In this document: positions 19,536 to 26,702 of the stretch, one piece after another | Numbering within the stretch: position 1 is the stretch's first letter | How the letters are laid out: each line of letters starts with the position of its first letter | Made by a program: the position numbers and the translations under genes | DNA from: Nocardia anaemiae NBRC 100462 | Lineage (GTDB): Bacteria > Actinomycetota > Actinomycetes > Mycobacteriales > Mycobacteriaceae | Reading direction: 5' to 3' | Assembly (NCBI RefSeq): GCF_001612725.1 | Contig: NZ_BDAZ01000016.1 | Coordinates: 31,568 to 95,567, forward strand | DNA: 64,000 nt | Notes under the pieces: generated by a model | Database searches by the model: none | Seen by the model: only the letters and a program-made list of their open reading frames with translations | What the model was told of the DNA's origin: nothing

Positions 19536-20599
19536 TCGGGCGGCGCCGGTTCCTGACGGGCGCGGCCACTGCCGCGGCGGGTGCGTCGCTGGTCGGTCTT
19601 TCGCCCGCCGATGCGGTTCCGGTCGCGAGCGGCGTCACCAAATTCGACTTCCCGACCGATCGCAATGTGCGGGTACTCGTCACCGGCGATGCGGGCACCG
19701 GCACCCGCGCCCAGTGGGCGGTCGCCGACGCCATGTGGGATTACCATCGCCGCCAACCGTTTTCGCTCGCCCTCGGCCTCGGTGACAACATCTACGAGAG
19801 CGGCCCGAACGGCGCCGTCGATATCCAGTTCGCGGACAAATTCGAAAACCCCAATGCGGGACTGGATTTCCCCTGGCTCATGGTGCTCGGCAATCACGAC
19901 AACAGCTCGATCCTCGGCGGCGACGGCGGCTGGCTGTTGCGCGGCAACAGCGAGGTCGAATATCACGCGAATTCGCCGCGCTGGTGGATGCCGAGCCGGT
20001 ACTACTCGGTGCGGATACCCGAGCAGCAGCCGGTGGTCGAATTCTTTGTGCTGGATGTCAATCCGCTCGCCGCCTATATCCCGCCGATCTTCGATCCGTA
20101 CTGGGCGGTCGACGGTCAATTCATGAACGAGCAGCGTGCCTGGCTCGACCACGCTATCGCCGAATCACCCGCTCAATGGAAGATTGCCTGCACCCACCAC
20201 CCCTACCTGAACAACGGTCCGCACGGTGACGCGGGTCGCTACGAGGGGCTGTCCGTGGCACCGATCAACGGCATCCACGCGAAGCAGTTCTTCGAGGACC
20301 ATGTCGTCGGCAAGTGCCACTACATCCTCTCCGGGCACGATCATTCGCTGCAGGTGCTCGAGCCGACCGCGGCATCGAAGGGCACCCGCCAACTGGTCTC
20401 CGGCGCGGCCGCCAAAACCGTAGCGGCGGAACCGAAGCCGAATTCCGGCGGCTCCGGCAACGCCGCCCTCTTCGAGAACTATCACGAACTCGGCTTCATG
20501 GTCATGGAGCTCACCGCGAGCACCGTCGACCTCACGGTGGTCACCGTCGATCTCGTGAACGGGGGTGCCAGGGCGGCGTTCGAGCGCCGACTTGCCTGA
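19532..20599 (+). CDS. Tat-exported metallophosphoesterase (acid-phosphatase-like)
   Basis: The 355-residue protein starts with a twin-arginine signal, IGRRRFLTGAATAAAGA, with cleavage probably after SPADA. The calcineurin-like metal-binding motifs are present in order: GDAG (about 50), GLGDNIYESG, LGNHDN, THHPY and SGHDHSLQV. The arrangement resembles tartrate-resistant/purple acid phosphatases. Expected role: extracytoplasmic phosphate-ester hydrolysis, folded before export with its metals. GTG 19532 overlaps the recQ stop by 4 bases, an unusual coupling for an unrelated function, seen in actinobacterial genomes with dense gene packing. Confidence 0.88.
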
Positions 20600-20652
20600 A
20601 TCGCAATGAAATTGTCCGGCGTCGAACCGGTTCGGCGGCTAGCGTGCACGCT

Positions 20653-20898
20653 ATGGCATCCGGTGATGGCCCCACCGACGACGGGCCCGACCTCGGCGGC
20701 TCGCCGTCCACCGACCCTGGCGATCCGCTGCCGTATCGGCGCGGCACCCACGACCCCGCGGTGGAATCCGTGTGGCTGCGCCACCGCCCGCCGCTACCGC
20801 CGCGCCCGCGCGGCCTGCCGCGCATGACCACGGTCTTGCTGGTCGCGGCCTTCATCGCGGTACTCCTGCTATATCTCGCGGTCCGGCCGGGTGGCTAG
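20653..20898 (+). CDS. Small tail-anchored membrane protein
   Basis: 81 residues. The N-terminal half is Gly/Asp/Pro-rich and low in complexity (GDGPTDDGPDLGG), followed by proline-rich PPLPPRPRGLPR, then a single C-terminal helix TTVLLVAAFIAVLLLYLAV. It has no catalytic motif. It lies just before smpB, 51 bases away. Such Pro-rich tail-anchored proteins are frequent in Nocardia; function unknown. Confidence 0.55.
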   Translation: MASGDGPTDDGPDLGGSPSTDPGDPLPYRRGTHDPAVESVWLRHRPPLPPRPRGLPRMTTVLLVAAFIAVLLLYLAVRPGG

Positions 20899-20949
20899 CG
20901 CAACAGGCGCGGAATAATCCGGTTGCCGAGTCACTTAGAGTTGACCGTT

Positions 20950-21423
20950 ATGAAGGAGAAGGGGCGCAAGGTCATCGCGACCAACCGCCGGGCGCGGCAC
21001 AACTACACGATCCTGGACACCTACGAGGCCGGGATCGCGCTGGTCGGTACCGAGGTCAAGAGTCTGCGCGAGAGTAAGGCCTCGCTGGTGGACGCCTTCG
21101 CGACGGTCGACAACGGCGAGGTGTGGCTGCGGGGTCTGCACATTCCCGAGTTCAGCCACGGCACCTGGACCAATCATTCGCCGCGCCGGGTGCGCAAGCT
21201 ATTGCTGCACAAGCGCGAGATCGAGCGGCTGGTCGGCAAATCGCGCGAGGGCAACCAAACTTTGGTACCGCTGTCGATGTACTTCTCCGACGGCAAGGTC
21301 AAGGTGGAGCTCGCGCTCGCCAAGGGTAAGCAGGACTACGACAAGCGACAGGATCTGGCCAAGCGCACCGCTGAGCGCGAGGTCACTCGGGAACTGGGGC
21401 GGCGGATCAAAGGTATGCGTTGA
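20950..21423 (+). CDS. smpB: SsrA-binding protein SmpB
   Basis: 157 residues, standard size. SmpB delivers tmRNA to stalled ribosomes. Conserved elements: [69 protein letters not shown] and the basic C-terminal tail [22 protein letters not shown]. Its RNA partner ssrA begins 0.9 kb downstream on the same strand. ATG 20950 is the start; the upstream ATG at 20923 has no ribosome binding site and adds unconserved residues. Confidence 0.97.
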   Translation: MKEKGRKVIATNRRARHNYTILDTYEAGIALVGTEVKSLRESKASLVDAFATVDNGEVWLRGLHIPEFSHGTWTNHSPRRVRKLLLHKREIERLVGKSREGNQTLVPLSMYFSDGKVKVELALAKGKQDYDKRQDLAKRTAEREVTRELGRRIKGMR

Positions 21424-22283
21424 CCGCTGTCCTATTGGCGCTGCTGGCCGCGGTCGGTTACGGCGTGAGTGATTTCTTCGGTGGGGTGGCTTCGCGGCGG
21501 GTGACTGCCCTGCGGGTCGTGGTCGTCTCGTATCCGATGTCGACGCTGTTCGTTCTCGTGCTGCTGCCACTGGTCGGTGGCACCCCGGACACCGCATCGA
21601 TGCTGTGGGGACTGGCGGCCGGTGTGGCGAGCGGCTTCGCGGTCTGGTGGTTCTATGCCGCGTTGGCCAGCGGCCCGATGGCGGTGGTGTCACCGCTGAC
21701 GGCCCTGTTGGTCGCGGGTATTCCGGTGCTGGTCGGTCTGCTGATCGGCGAGCGCCCCGGCACGCTCGCAATCGCTGGCATTGTGTTCGCGCTCGGCGCG
21801 GTCTACCTGGTGAGCCGGGAGTCGCCCGATGACGTCACCGAGGAAATCACCGGCGGCCGCGAGCTGCGCTTCACCAGGAACGTGGCGCTGCTCACCATCG
21901 GCTCGGGCGCGGCCTTCGGACTCGCCTTCGTCTTCCTGCACGAAACCCACGCGAGCGCCGGAGTCTGGCCGCTGCTGGCCCAACGCGGTGCGGCAAGTCC
22001 GATGGTCTGGCTGATCGCGTTGTCGGCCGGGGAGTTTCGGCCGCTGCGCGGTGAACCACTGCGGTTGGCGGCGTATATCGCGGTGCTGGACACCATTGCG
22101 AATGCCGCACTGCTGTATGCCTTCCACGGTTCGATGCTCTCGCTGGTCAGCGTGATCGGCTCGCTGTACCCGGCGGCGACCGTGCTACTGGCCATGGTGC
22201 TGCTCGGCGAGCGGGTCGGGCGACAGCAGCAGGCCGGGATGGTGTTGGCGCTCGCTTCGGTCGGGCTGATCGCGGTGGCCTGA
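21420..22283 (+). CDS. EamA/DMT-superfamily transporter
   Basis: The 287-residue protein has ten hydrophobic segments in two EamA repeats (first from [21 protein letters not shown], second from [19 protein letters not shown]). The conserved ends read [22 protein letters not shown] and [31 protein letters not shown]. It is probably an exporter of small metabolites; the substrate is unknown. TTG at 21420 overlaps the smpB stop by 4 bases. It lies between smpB and ssrA, so the tmRNA gene needs its own promoter in the 65 bases that follow. Confidence 0.88.
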   Translation: MTAVLLALLAAVGYGVSDFFGGVASRRVTALRVVVVSYPMSTLFVLVLLPLVGGTPDTASMLWGLAAGVASGFAVWWFYAALASGPMAVVSPLTALLVAGIPVLVGLLIGERPGTLAIAGIVFALGAVYLVSRESPDDVTEEITGGRELRFTRNVALLTIGSGAAFGLAFVFLHETHASAGVWPLLAQRGAASPMVWLIALSAGEFRPLRGEPLRLAAYIAVLDTIANAALLYAFHGSMLSLVSVIGSLYPAATVLLAMVLLGERVGRQQQAGMVLALASVGLIAVA

Positions 22284-22348
22284 TAATGGAATGAATACGG
22301 CATGACCGAGTGTTAAAGTAACTAGCCCGACAAGGTGTCGGGACGTAC

Positions 22349-22716
22349 GGGGCTGAACGGTTTCGACTGCGTACGTAGATTTAGGGGAAGCGTGTCGGTG
22401 CAGGCAAGAGACCACCGTAAGCGTCGTTGCAACCAATTAAGCGCCGATTCCAATCAGCGCGAGTACGCCCTCGCTGCCTAAGTAGCAGGCGTCTCTGTCA
22501 GTCCGGGTTCGTCCCTCGACCCGGGTACTGGCATCAGCTAGAGGGAATTACCGTCCGGCTCGGTCGCGGAGTCGGACGGGACATCCAACAGCGACTGGGA
22601 TCGTCATCCGAGCTTGTTCGCGAGACCCGGAGATCCAAGTAGAGACCTAGCGAACTGCACACGGAGAAGCCCTGAAGACGCGGCGGAGGACCCGGGTTCG
22701 ATTCCCGGCAGCTCCA
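22349..22716 (+). ncRNA. ssrA: Transfer-messenger RNA
   Basis: The 5' end GGGGCTGAACGGTTTCGACTG pairs with the 3' acceptor strand CAGCTCC (22709-22715). The internal region CAGGCAAGAGACCACCGTAAG is typical of actinobacterial tmRNA. The tag frame starts at the resume codon GCC (22443) and encodes ADSNQREYALAA, stop TAA at 22479-22481; the mycobacterial tag I recall is ADSHQRDYALAA. The T-arm GGGTTCGATTCCCGGC lies in the 3' part, and CCA is not encoded. The last 24 bases of the RNA lie within the 25 bp attL repeat: the integrated element recreates the 3' end, so the gene is functional. Together with SmpB it rescues stalled ribosomes. Confidence 0.96.
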
Positions 22717-22717
22717 C
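22693..22717 (+). repeat. attL core, 25 bp
   Basis: Identical to 37251-37275. The sequence covers the TpsiC arm and acceptor strand of ssrA, a normal target for tyrosine integrases. The flanks differ on each side, which fixes the limits of the repeat. Confidence 0.95.
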
Positions 22718-22719
22718 GA

Positions 22720-22757
22720 AGGCCCTTCACTTGTTACGGCAGGTGAGGGGCCTTTTT
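22720..22757. terminator. Element-supplied terminator after ssrA and int
   Basis: The stem at 22720-22733 pairs with 22740-22753 (two G-U wobbles), then TTTTT on the + strand. It directly follows the recreated tmRNA 3' end and ends at the integrase stop (convergent genes), so it can serve both. It replaces the chromosomal terminator now displaced to 37280-37307. Confidence 0.75.
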
Positions 22758-24013
22758 CATGCGCTGACGGCCTCGAGAATCTGCTCTGTGCCCACATTTT
22801 GCCCACATTCCGCCGCTGCCTTCCGCAGTCCCGCGCCCATTCGTTCGGCCACGTCATCGAGATCGTCTTCGAACAGATGCCCGTAGTTGTCCAACGTCAT
22901 GACCGCCGACTTGTGCCCCAGCTGGCGTTGCACGGTCTTCACGTGCGCGCCGCTGGCGATCATCAACGACGCCGCCGTGTGCCTCAGCTGATGCGCGGTC
23001 ACCCGCGGGAACGTCGCCGCGCCGGTCGGGTTGCCGTCGTCATCGAGCGGTATCGACGCCTTGATGCATCGGCGCACGGCACCCCCGAACCAATGGGTGG
23101 TTGTCGGCGGCCGCAACGGCTCACCATCGGGTCGCGCCCACAGCAGTCCGTTCGGGTCGCGCTGCGCCTTCACGATCGGCCGGAGAAGTTCGGCGACTTC
23201 GCCCGGTACCGCCACCGTCCGAATCTCCCACGTCTTCGGGTCGCCAATCACGCTGCGGGAATTCACCTTGGACGCCGACCGCATGATCCGGATCCGGCAC
23301 CGGTCGATATCGACATCCCGGGGGCGCAGCGCTGCCATCTCACCCCACCGGCACCCGCTGTACGCCAGGAACATCACGATCTCAGGGTGCTTGGATTCGG
23401 CGGCCAGTCGCGCGACCTGTACATGGGAGAGGTAGTTGTGGTCGGCACCCTTGCGCTTCGGAATCTTCACGCCCCGAGCGGGATTCGACGGAATCCGCTT
23501 CTGTGTCACGGCATCGTCCAGGATGGACGCGAATACCGAATGGATGTCTCCGAGCGTGGATGGGGCGCGGCCGATACCGGCGATCCAGTCGCGGACTTGC
23601 GTTGAGTCGATCGACATCACGGCCCGTGCACCCCAGAACGGTTCGATGTGGCATCGCCAGATCGACTCGACGCGCGTCCCCCACGATTCCTTGTCGAACA
23701 CCTGCCCGTCGAGCCACGCCTTACCCAATTCGCCTACGGGTATCTTCCCGAGCGACGGCGCGATGTAGCTGCCCTTCAGCTTATCGACCTCGACGGTGTT
23801 CGCGAACTGCTCTGCATCGCGCTTACGTCGAAAGCCTCGCTTGTCGGTCTGCCGCCCGTCTGGCTTGCGGTAACGGACACGGTAGAGGGTGTGGTCGGCC
23901 TTCCTGCACGGCTCATCGGGCTCGCTTCCATCCGGTCGAGCCTTGGTGCCGTAGTGCTTCTGGCCGCAGATGGTCAGGCACGCCGTCGTCTGATACGCCT
24001 CAGTCGTCGCCAC
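22757..24013 (-). CDS. int: Tyrosine recombinase / integrase
   Basis: The 418-residue phage-type integrase has an N-terminal SAM-like arm-binding domain (RYRKPDGRQTDKRGFRRKRDAEQFA), a core-binding domain (about 65-180) and a catalytic domain. Arg I is in AYSGCRWGEMAAL. The HxxR box is HQLRHTAASLMIASGAHVKTVQRQLGHKS, and the nucleophile Tyr is in TLDNYGHLFEDDLDDVA. The Cys/His-rich start (TTACLTICGQKHYG) may bind metal. It lies directly inside attL and overlaps the repressor gene by 14 bases. It catalyses integration into the ssrA 3' end. The left arm-type repeats fall within its last codons. Confidence 0.95.
   Translation of the reverse strand: MATTEAYQTTACLTICGQKHYGTKARPDGSEPDEPCRKADHTLYRVRYRKPDGRQTDKRGFRRKRDAEQFANTVEVDKLKGSYIAPSLGKIPVGELGKAWLDGQVFDKESWGTRVESIWRCHIEPFWGARAVMSIDSTQVRDWIAGIGRAPSTLGDIHSVFASILDDAVTQKRIPSNPARGVKIPKRKGADHNYLSHVQVARLAAESKHPEIVMFLAYSGCRWGEMAALRPRDVDIDRCRIRIMRSASKVNSRSVIGDPKTWEIRTVAVPGEVAELLRPIVKAQRDPNGLLWARPDGEPLRPPTTTHWFGGAVRRCIKASIPLDDDGNPTGAATFPRVTAHQLRHTAASLMIASGAHVKTVQRQLGHKSAVMTLDNYGHLFEDDLDDVAERMGAGLRKAAAECGQNVGTEQILEAVSA
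22789..22809 (+). repeat. Left integrase arm-type sites
   Basis: Two copies of TGCCCACATT at 22789 and 22800 (11 bp spacing). They are matched in the same orientation and spacing by a pair at 37140-37160 just inside attR. The arrangement is that of arm-type sites bound by the N-terminal domain of an integrase. The left pair also encodes part of the integrase C-terminus. Confidence 0.7.
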
Positions 24014-24482
24014 TGTCGTTCGCCTCTATCGGATTGGATTCAATGTTGGGCTGATCGGCGATGTCCTGCATTGCCGGATTCGAGTTCAGTTGGAGCTGCG
24101 CCGTCGCCCGCTCGATACCGCCTGGGGGCTGTTTCGGCACAGGCAGCGCCTTCTCCCCCCGTGCCCACTCCCAGACATTCGCTGCGGTTTGCCAACCGGC
24201 ACAAGTGATTTGAACCATCCGCGTGCTGTCTTCAATGGGAGGCAGCAAGAGGGCATTCGGGGTGACGTTCAGGACTAGCGCGAGCGCAACCAAGTCGTCA
24301 GCATCAACGCGACGCGCGCCTAGTTCGACCTCCGACACCGTGTTGTACGACATCGGCCGGTCGGTCCGCTCGAGCCGGTTGGAGATGTCTTGCAGGGTTA
24401 GGCCCTGCTGCTTCCGGATCCGCTTGACGTTCGCTTTTAGGGTCTCGCCCGTTCGGCCGAGTTCGATCCTTCGTTTCGCCAT
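24000..24482 (-). CDS. XRE-family repressor of the element
   Basis: 160 residues from ATG 24482 (MAKRRIELGRTG). The helix-turn-helix is at about 15-75: VKRIRKQQGLTLQDISNRLERTDRPMSYNTVSEVELGARRVDADDLVALALVLNVTPNALLLP. The C-terminal half is polar, without an obvious protease or dimerisation motif. It overlaps int by 14 bases, so the pair is co-transcribed, and it is divergent from the excisionase. An 18 bp palindrome lies between (24503-24520). The layout is that of a lysogeny switch. A frame extends to 24518 but would cover the operator, so the shorter start is chosen. Confidence 0.85.
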   Translation of the reverse strand: MAKRRIELGRTGETLKANVKRIRKQQGLTLQDISNRLERTDRPMSYNTVSEVELGARRVDADDLVALALVLNVTPNALLLPPIEDSTRMVQITCAGWQTAANVWEWARGEKALPVPKQPPGGIERATAQLQLNSNPAMQDIADQPNIESNPIEANDSGDD

Positions 24483-24502
24483 AACGCAGAGATTATTGGA
24501 GA

Positions 24503-24520
24503 CCTTGCAGGATCGCAAGG
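24503..24520. promoter_or_regulatory. Operator palindrome between repressor and excisionase
   Basis: Perfect inverted repeat CCTTGC-N6-GCAAGG, 20 bases upstream of the repressor start. It lies in the 112-base region between the divergent repressor and excisionase genes. It is the best candidate for the repressor-binding site controlling both directions. Confidence 0.65.
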
Positions 24521-24594
24521 GAAGGTGTAAGACTGTGCGTAGCCAGTTGTTGGCTGAAAATGTTCTGCACTTTACAGAATTGAGGGAGATCAGA

Positions 24595-24789
24595 TTGAGC
24601 AGACGACTTACCGCCGAGCACCTGAGCGAGCGGTGGGAAGGAACGCCGAGCGTGAAGACGCTGGCGCAGTGGCGCTACTTGGGCATTGGCCCTGAGTACA
24701 TCAAGGTCGGCCGACAGGTTCTCTATCCCCTGGAGTCGGTCCTGGAGTACGAGCGCGCGAACACGGTGCGGCCGCGGGGTGCCGCCTAA
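24595..24789 (+). CDS. AlpA/MerR-like excisionase
   Basis: 64 residues from TTG 24595, preceded by GGGAGA at 6-base spacing. A single winged helix-turn-helix: LTAEHLSERWEGTPSVKTLAQWRYLGIGPEYIKVGRQVLYPLESVLEYE, the standard form of actinophage and AICE excisionases, which bend DNA and bind attP/attR arms. Position opposite the repressor fits an early gene. In-frame starts further upstream (TTG 24580, GTG 24535) have weaker sites. The next frame begins with TAATG overlap. Confidence 0.8.
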   Translation: MSRRLTAEHLSERWEGTPSVKTLAQWRYLGIGPEYIKVGRQVLYPLESVLEYERANTVRPRGAA

Positions 24790-24893
24790 TGCAACCCACC
24801 CCCCGAAATGAACCAGCCCGGGAGCGGAGTGGCGCCCACCACTTGATCGCTCACCGGGCCATCGAATCCACCACCCTCGCGAGGAAGCGAATC

Positions 24894-25346
24894 ATGAGCA
24901 AGACTAGCCCAGACCTCCCCATCCCGACGATCCCTGGCAACGGGTTTTCCGGTCTGATGAGTGCCCGAATGCGGGCGTTGGTCACCTGGGGTGACCTCAG
25001 CCTCGAGGAACTCGAGGAAGCGACCGAAATCACTGCCCGCGAATTCCGCGACTACTTCGCGAACAGCGCAGCCTGGACGACCTGCGATATCGAGCGGGTC
25101 GCCGAAGCCCTCGAAGTCGACTTGTTCGACCTATTCACCAGCACGCCTGCACCGATCGAGATGCGCATTTCTGAGCTCATTGTTTGGTTCTGGAAGCACT
25201 ATGACGTTCACTGCCGTGCCTCCGACGTCATCGACATGATCGTCGCCAACGTGGACTTGTCACCGTTCGAACAGTGGTGCGCTGTGGTCGAGCGGAGCGA
25301 CCGCATTGCCATCGAATCGCTGCGCACCCTCGGGGGTGGACAGTGA
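24894..25346 (+). CDS. Small XRE-like DNA-binding protein
   Basis: 150 residues from ATG 24894, with AGGAAG 7 bases upstream. An alternative ATG at 24789 overlaps the excisionase stop and adds 35 Arg/Pro-rich residues. Residues 20-75 form a helix-turn-helix-like region: RMRALVTWGDLSLEELEEATEITAREFRDYF...DIERVAEALEVDLFDLF. The rest is helical (ELIVWFWKHYDVHCRASDVIDMIVANVDLSPFEQWCAVVE). It probably regulates the replication operon that follows; 4-base overlaps link the next genes. Confidence 0.65.
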   Translation: MSKTSPDLPIPTIPGNGFSGLMSARMRALVTWGDLSLEELEEATEITAREFRDYFANSAAWTTCDIERVAEALEVDLFDLFTSTPAPIEMRISELIVWFWKHYDVHCRASDVIDMIVANVDLSPFEQWCAVVERSDRIAIESLRTLGGGQ

Positions 25347-25705
25347 CCGGCAACCCGATTGAGCCGCCAACCGCGTTCATGGTCGTCGGCGACGACGGCC
25401 TTCCGCGCGGTTTCGTTGACCTGGACAAGCTGCAGGATGCGGCAACGATCCTCATGTACCGATACGCCGCAGCGGCAGGAGATGACGACGCGATCGACGC
25501 CGTCTCTATCGACTGGATCGAGGACGTCGACACCGACGCGGCCGGATACATCACGGCCATGGCGCTACCCATGATGGCGAAGAACATCATCGCGCCGATG
25601 CTCGAAGTGCTCGGCACGATGTCGCCGGAACTGGCGGCGAGCTTGCGTTCGAAGTTCGCCGAGTGCCGCGATTACGCGCAGGCCACGCTAGGGGGCGGTG
25701 CGTGA
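25343..25705 (+). CDS. Unknown element protein in the replication operon
   Basis: 120 acidic residues from GTG 25343, overlapping the previous stop (GTGA). There is no recognisable domain. The sequence is helical with a run of Asp (AAAAGDDDAIDAVSIDWIEDVDTDAAG) and a hydrophobic segment (ITAMALPMMAKNIIAPMLEVLG) that may be a buried helix rather than a membrane span. The 4-base overlaps on both sides make it an obligate part of the operon. Confidence 0.6.
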   Translation: MTGNPIEPPTAFMVVGDDGLPRGFVDLDKLQDAATILMYRYAAAAGDDDAIDAVSIDWIEDVDTDAAGYITAMALPMMAKNIIAPMLEVLGTMSPELAASLRSKFAECRDYAQATLGGGA

Positions 25706-25959
25706 GCGGATCCCTAGATTCCAACGAAGAAGTCCAGGGCGCGGCCGCTTCGGTCGCCGCGCCTTCGGGCGTGCCCCTCAGCGAGCGCACAGAGGATTTC
25801 CTCGAGGCCCGATTGCTCGAGGAGGCCCAGCGGCACGGGTTTCGGTTGGCTGTCCGCTGCACCAGGTGCAGGCACTGGCTGATCTCCCGTCGAAGTGTCG
25901 CAACGCATTTGGGTCCGCGATGCCGCAAGTTGGCGGGCCAGCAGGAGGCAACCCCATGA
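25702..25959 (+). CDS. Small zinc-finger-like protein (DUF6011-like)
   Basis: 85 residues from GTG 25702. The C-terminal part, CTRCRHWLISRRSVATHLGPRCRKL, has the C-x2-C...H-x3-C arrangement of the DUF6011-type treble-clef-like finger, frequent in actinophage genes before primase genes. The N-terminal 45 residues are low complexity and acidic (LSERTEDFLEARLLEEAQ). It probably helps DNA or primase binding. It overlaps both neighbours by 4 bases. Confidence 0.65.
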   Translation: MSGSLDSNEEVQGAAASVAAPSGVPLSERTEDFLEARLLEEAQRHGFRLAVRCTRCRHWLISRRSVATHLGPRCRKLAGQQEATP

Positions 25960-26702
25960 ACGACGCCGCCCTGCTCGACCATGCCCTGATGTACGCGGCC
26001 GCCGGATTCCCCGTGCTGCCCATACACCCTCGAGGCAAAGCGCCCAACGGCAATCTCGCTCGCCGCGGCAAGGACAGCGCCACCATCGACCCGACCGTAA
26101 TCGGGGAGTGGTGGCGACGCTGCCCCACCGGGAACATCGGTATCAGGCCAGTGGAGAACGTCGTGGTGCTGGACGTCGACCCCCGGGCGGGCGGTGACCT
26201 CGAGCAGCTGGGGGACCTCCCGCCGACATGGACGGCCCGCACGGGTGGCGGCGGCTGGCACCTGTGGTTTCGCCACCGATTCACTCGGCATCCGCGTGGC
26301 CAGCTCGGCGGCAAGCGGGGCGTCGACATCAAAACCAGTGCTGGATATCTGATCGCGCCGTCGTCGATTCATCGGGACACCGGACGCCGGTACGAGTGGG
26401 TGAACGATGCGCCGATCGCGCCCTTGCCCGAGCACTTGCGGAGCAAGGTCGAGTATCCGGAACCTGTACGCCCGCAATGGGTTGCTACACCAGCGGGGCG
26501 GATGGATGGGTTGGTGCGGGCGGTGGCTGAGGCCGTACCCGGCAAGCGCAATCAAGTCCTGTTCTGGGCGGCGTGCCGTGCGATCGAGCAGGGCGCCGAT
26601 CAGGCGGTGCTGGATTTGCTCCGCGCCGCCGCGTTGACGTGCGGGCTGGACGAGGTCGAGGTCGAGCGGACCCTCCGCTCTGCGGAGAGGCGGTGCGCGT
26701 GA
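25956..26702 (+). CDS. Bifunctional DNA primase/polymerase (Prim-Pol)
   Basis: The 248-residue archaeo-eukaryotic-type primase domain initiates and extends DNA at the element's origin. Motif I is VVLDVDPRAGGD with catalytic Asp73 and Asp75. Motif II is APSSIH with His139. The nucleotide-binding stretch TARTGGGGWHLWFRH lies between, and RRYEWVNDAPIAPLPEHL follows. The C-terminal 60 residues (GKRNQVLFWAACRAIEQGADQAVLDLLRAAAL...VERTLRSAERR) form the helical primase-C-like region. Length is that of a stand-alone Prim-Pol, with helicase activity on the next gene. RepPP-type AICE and phiRv1-like elements use this combination. 4-base overlap with the ATPase gene. Confidence 0.93.
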   Translation: MNDAALLDHALMYAAAGFPVLPIHPRGKAPNGNLARRGKDSATIDPTVIGEWWRRCPTGNIGIRPVENVVVLDVDPRAGGDLEQLGDLPPTWTARTGGGGWHLWFRHRFTRHPRGQLGGKRGVDIKTSAGYLIAPSSIHRDTGRRYEWVNDAPIAPLPEHLRSKVEYPEPVRPQWVATPAGRMDGLVRAVAEAVPGKRNQVLFWAACRAIEQGADQAVLDLLRAAALTCGLDEVEVERTLRSAERRCA

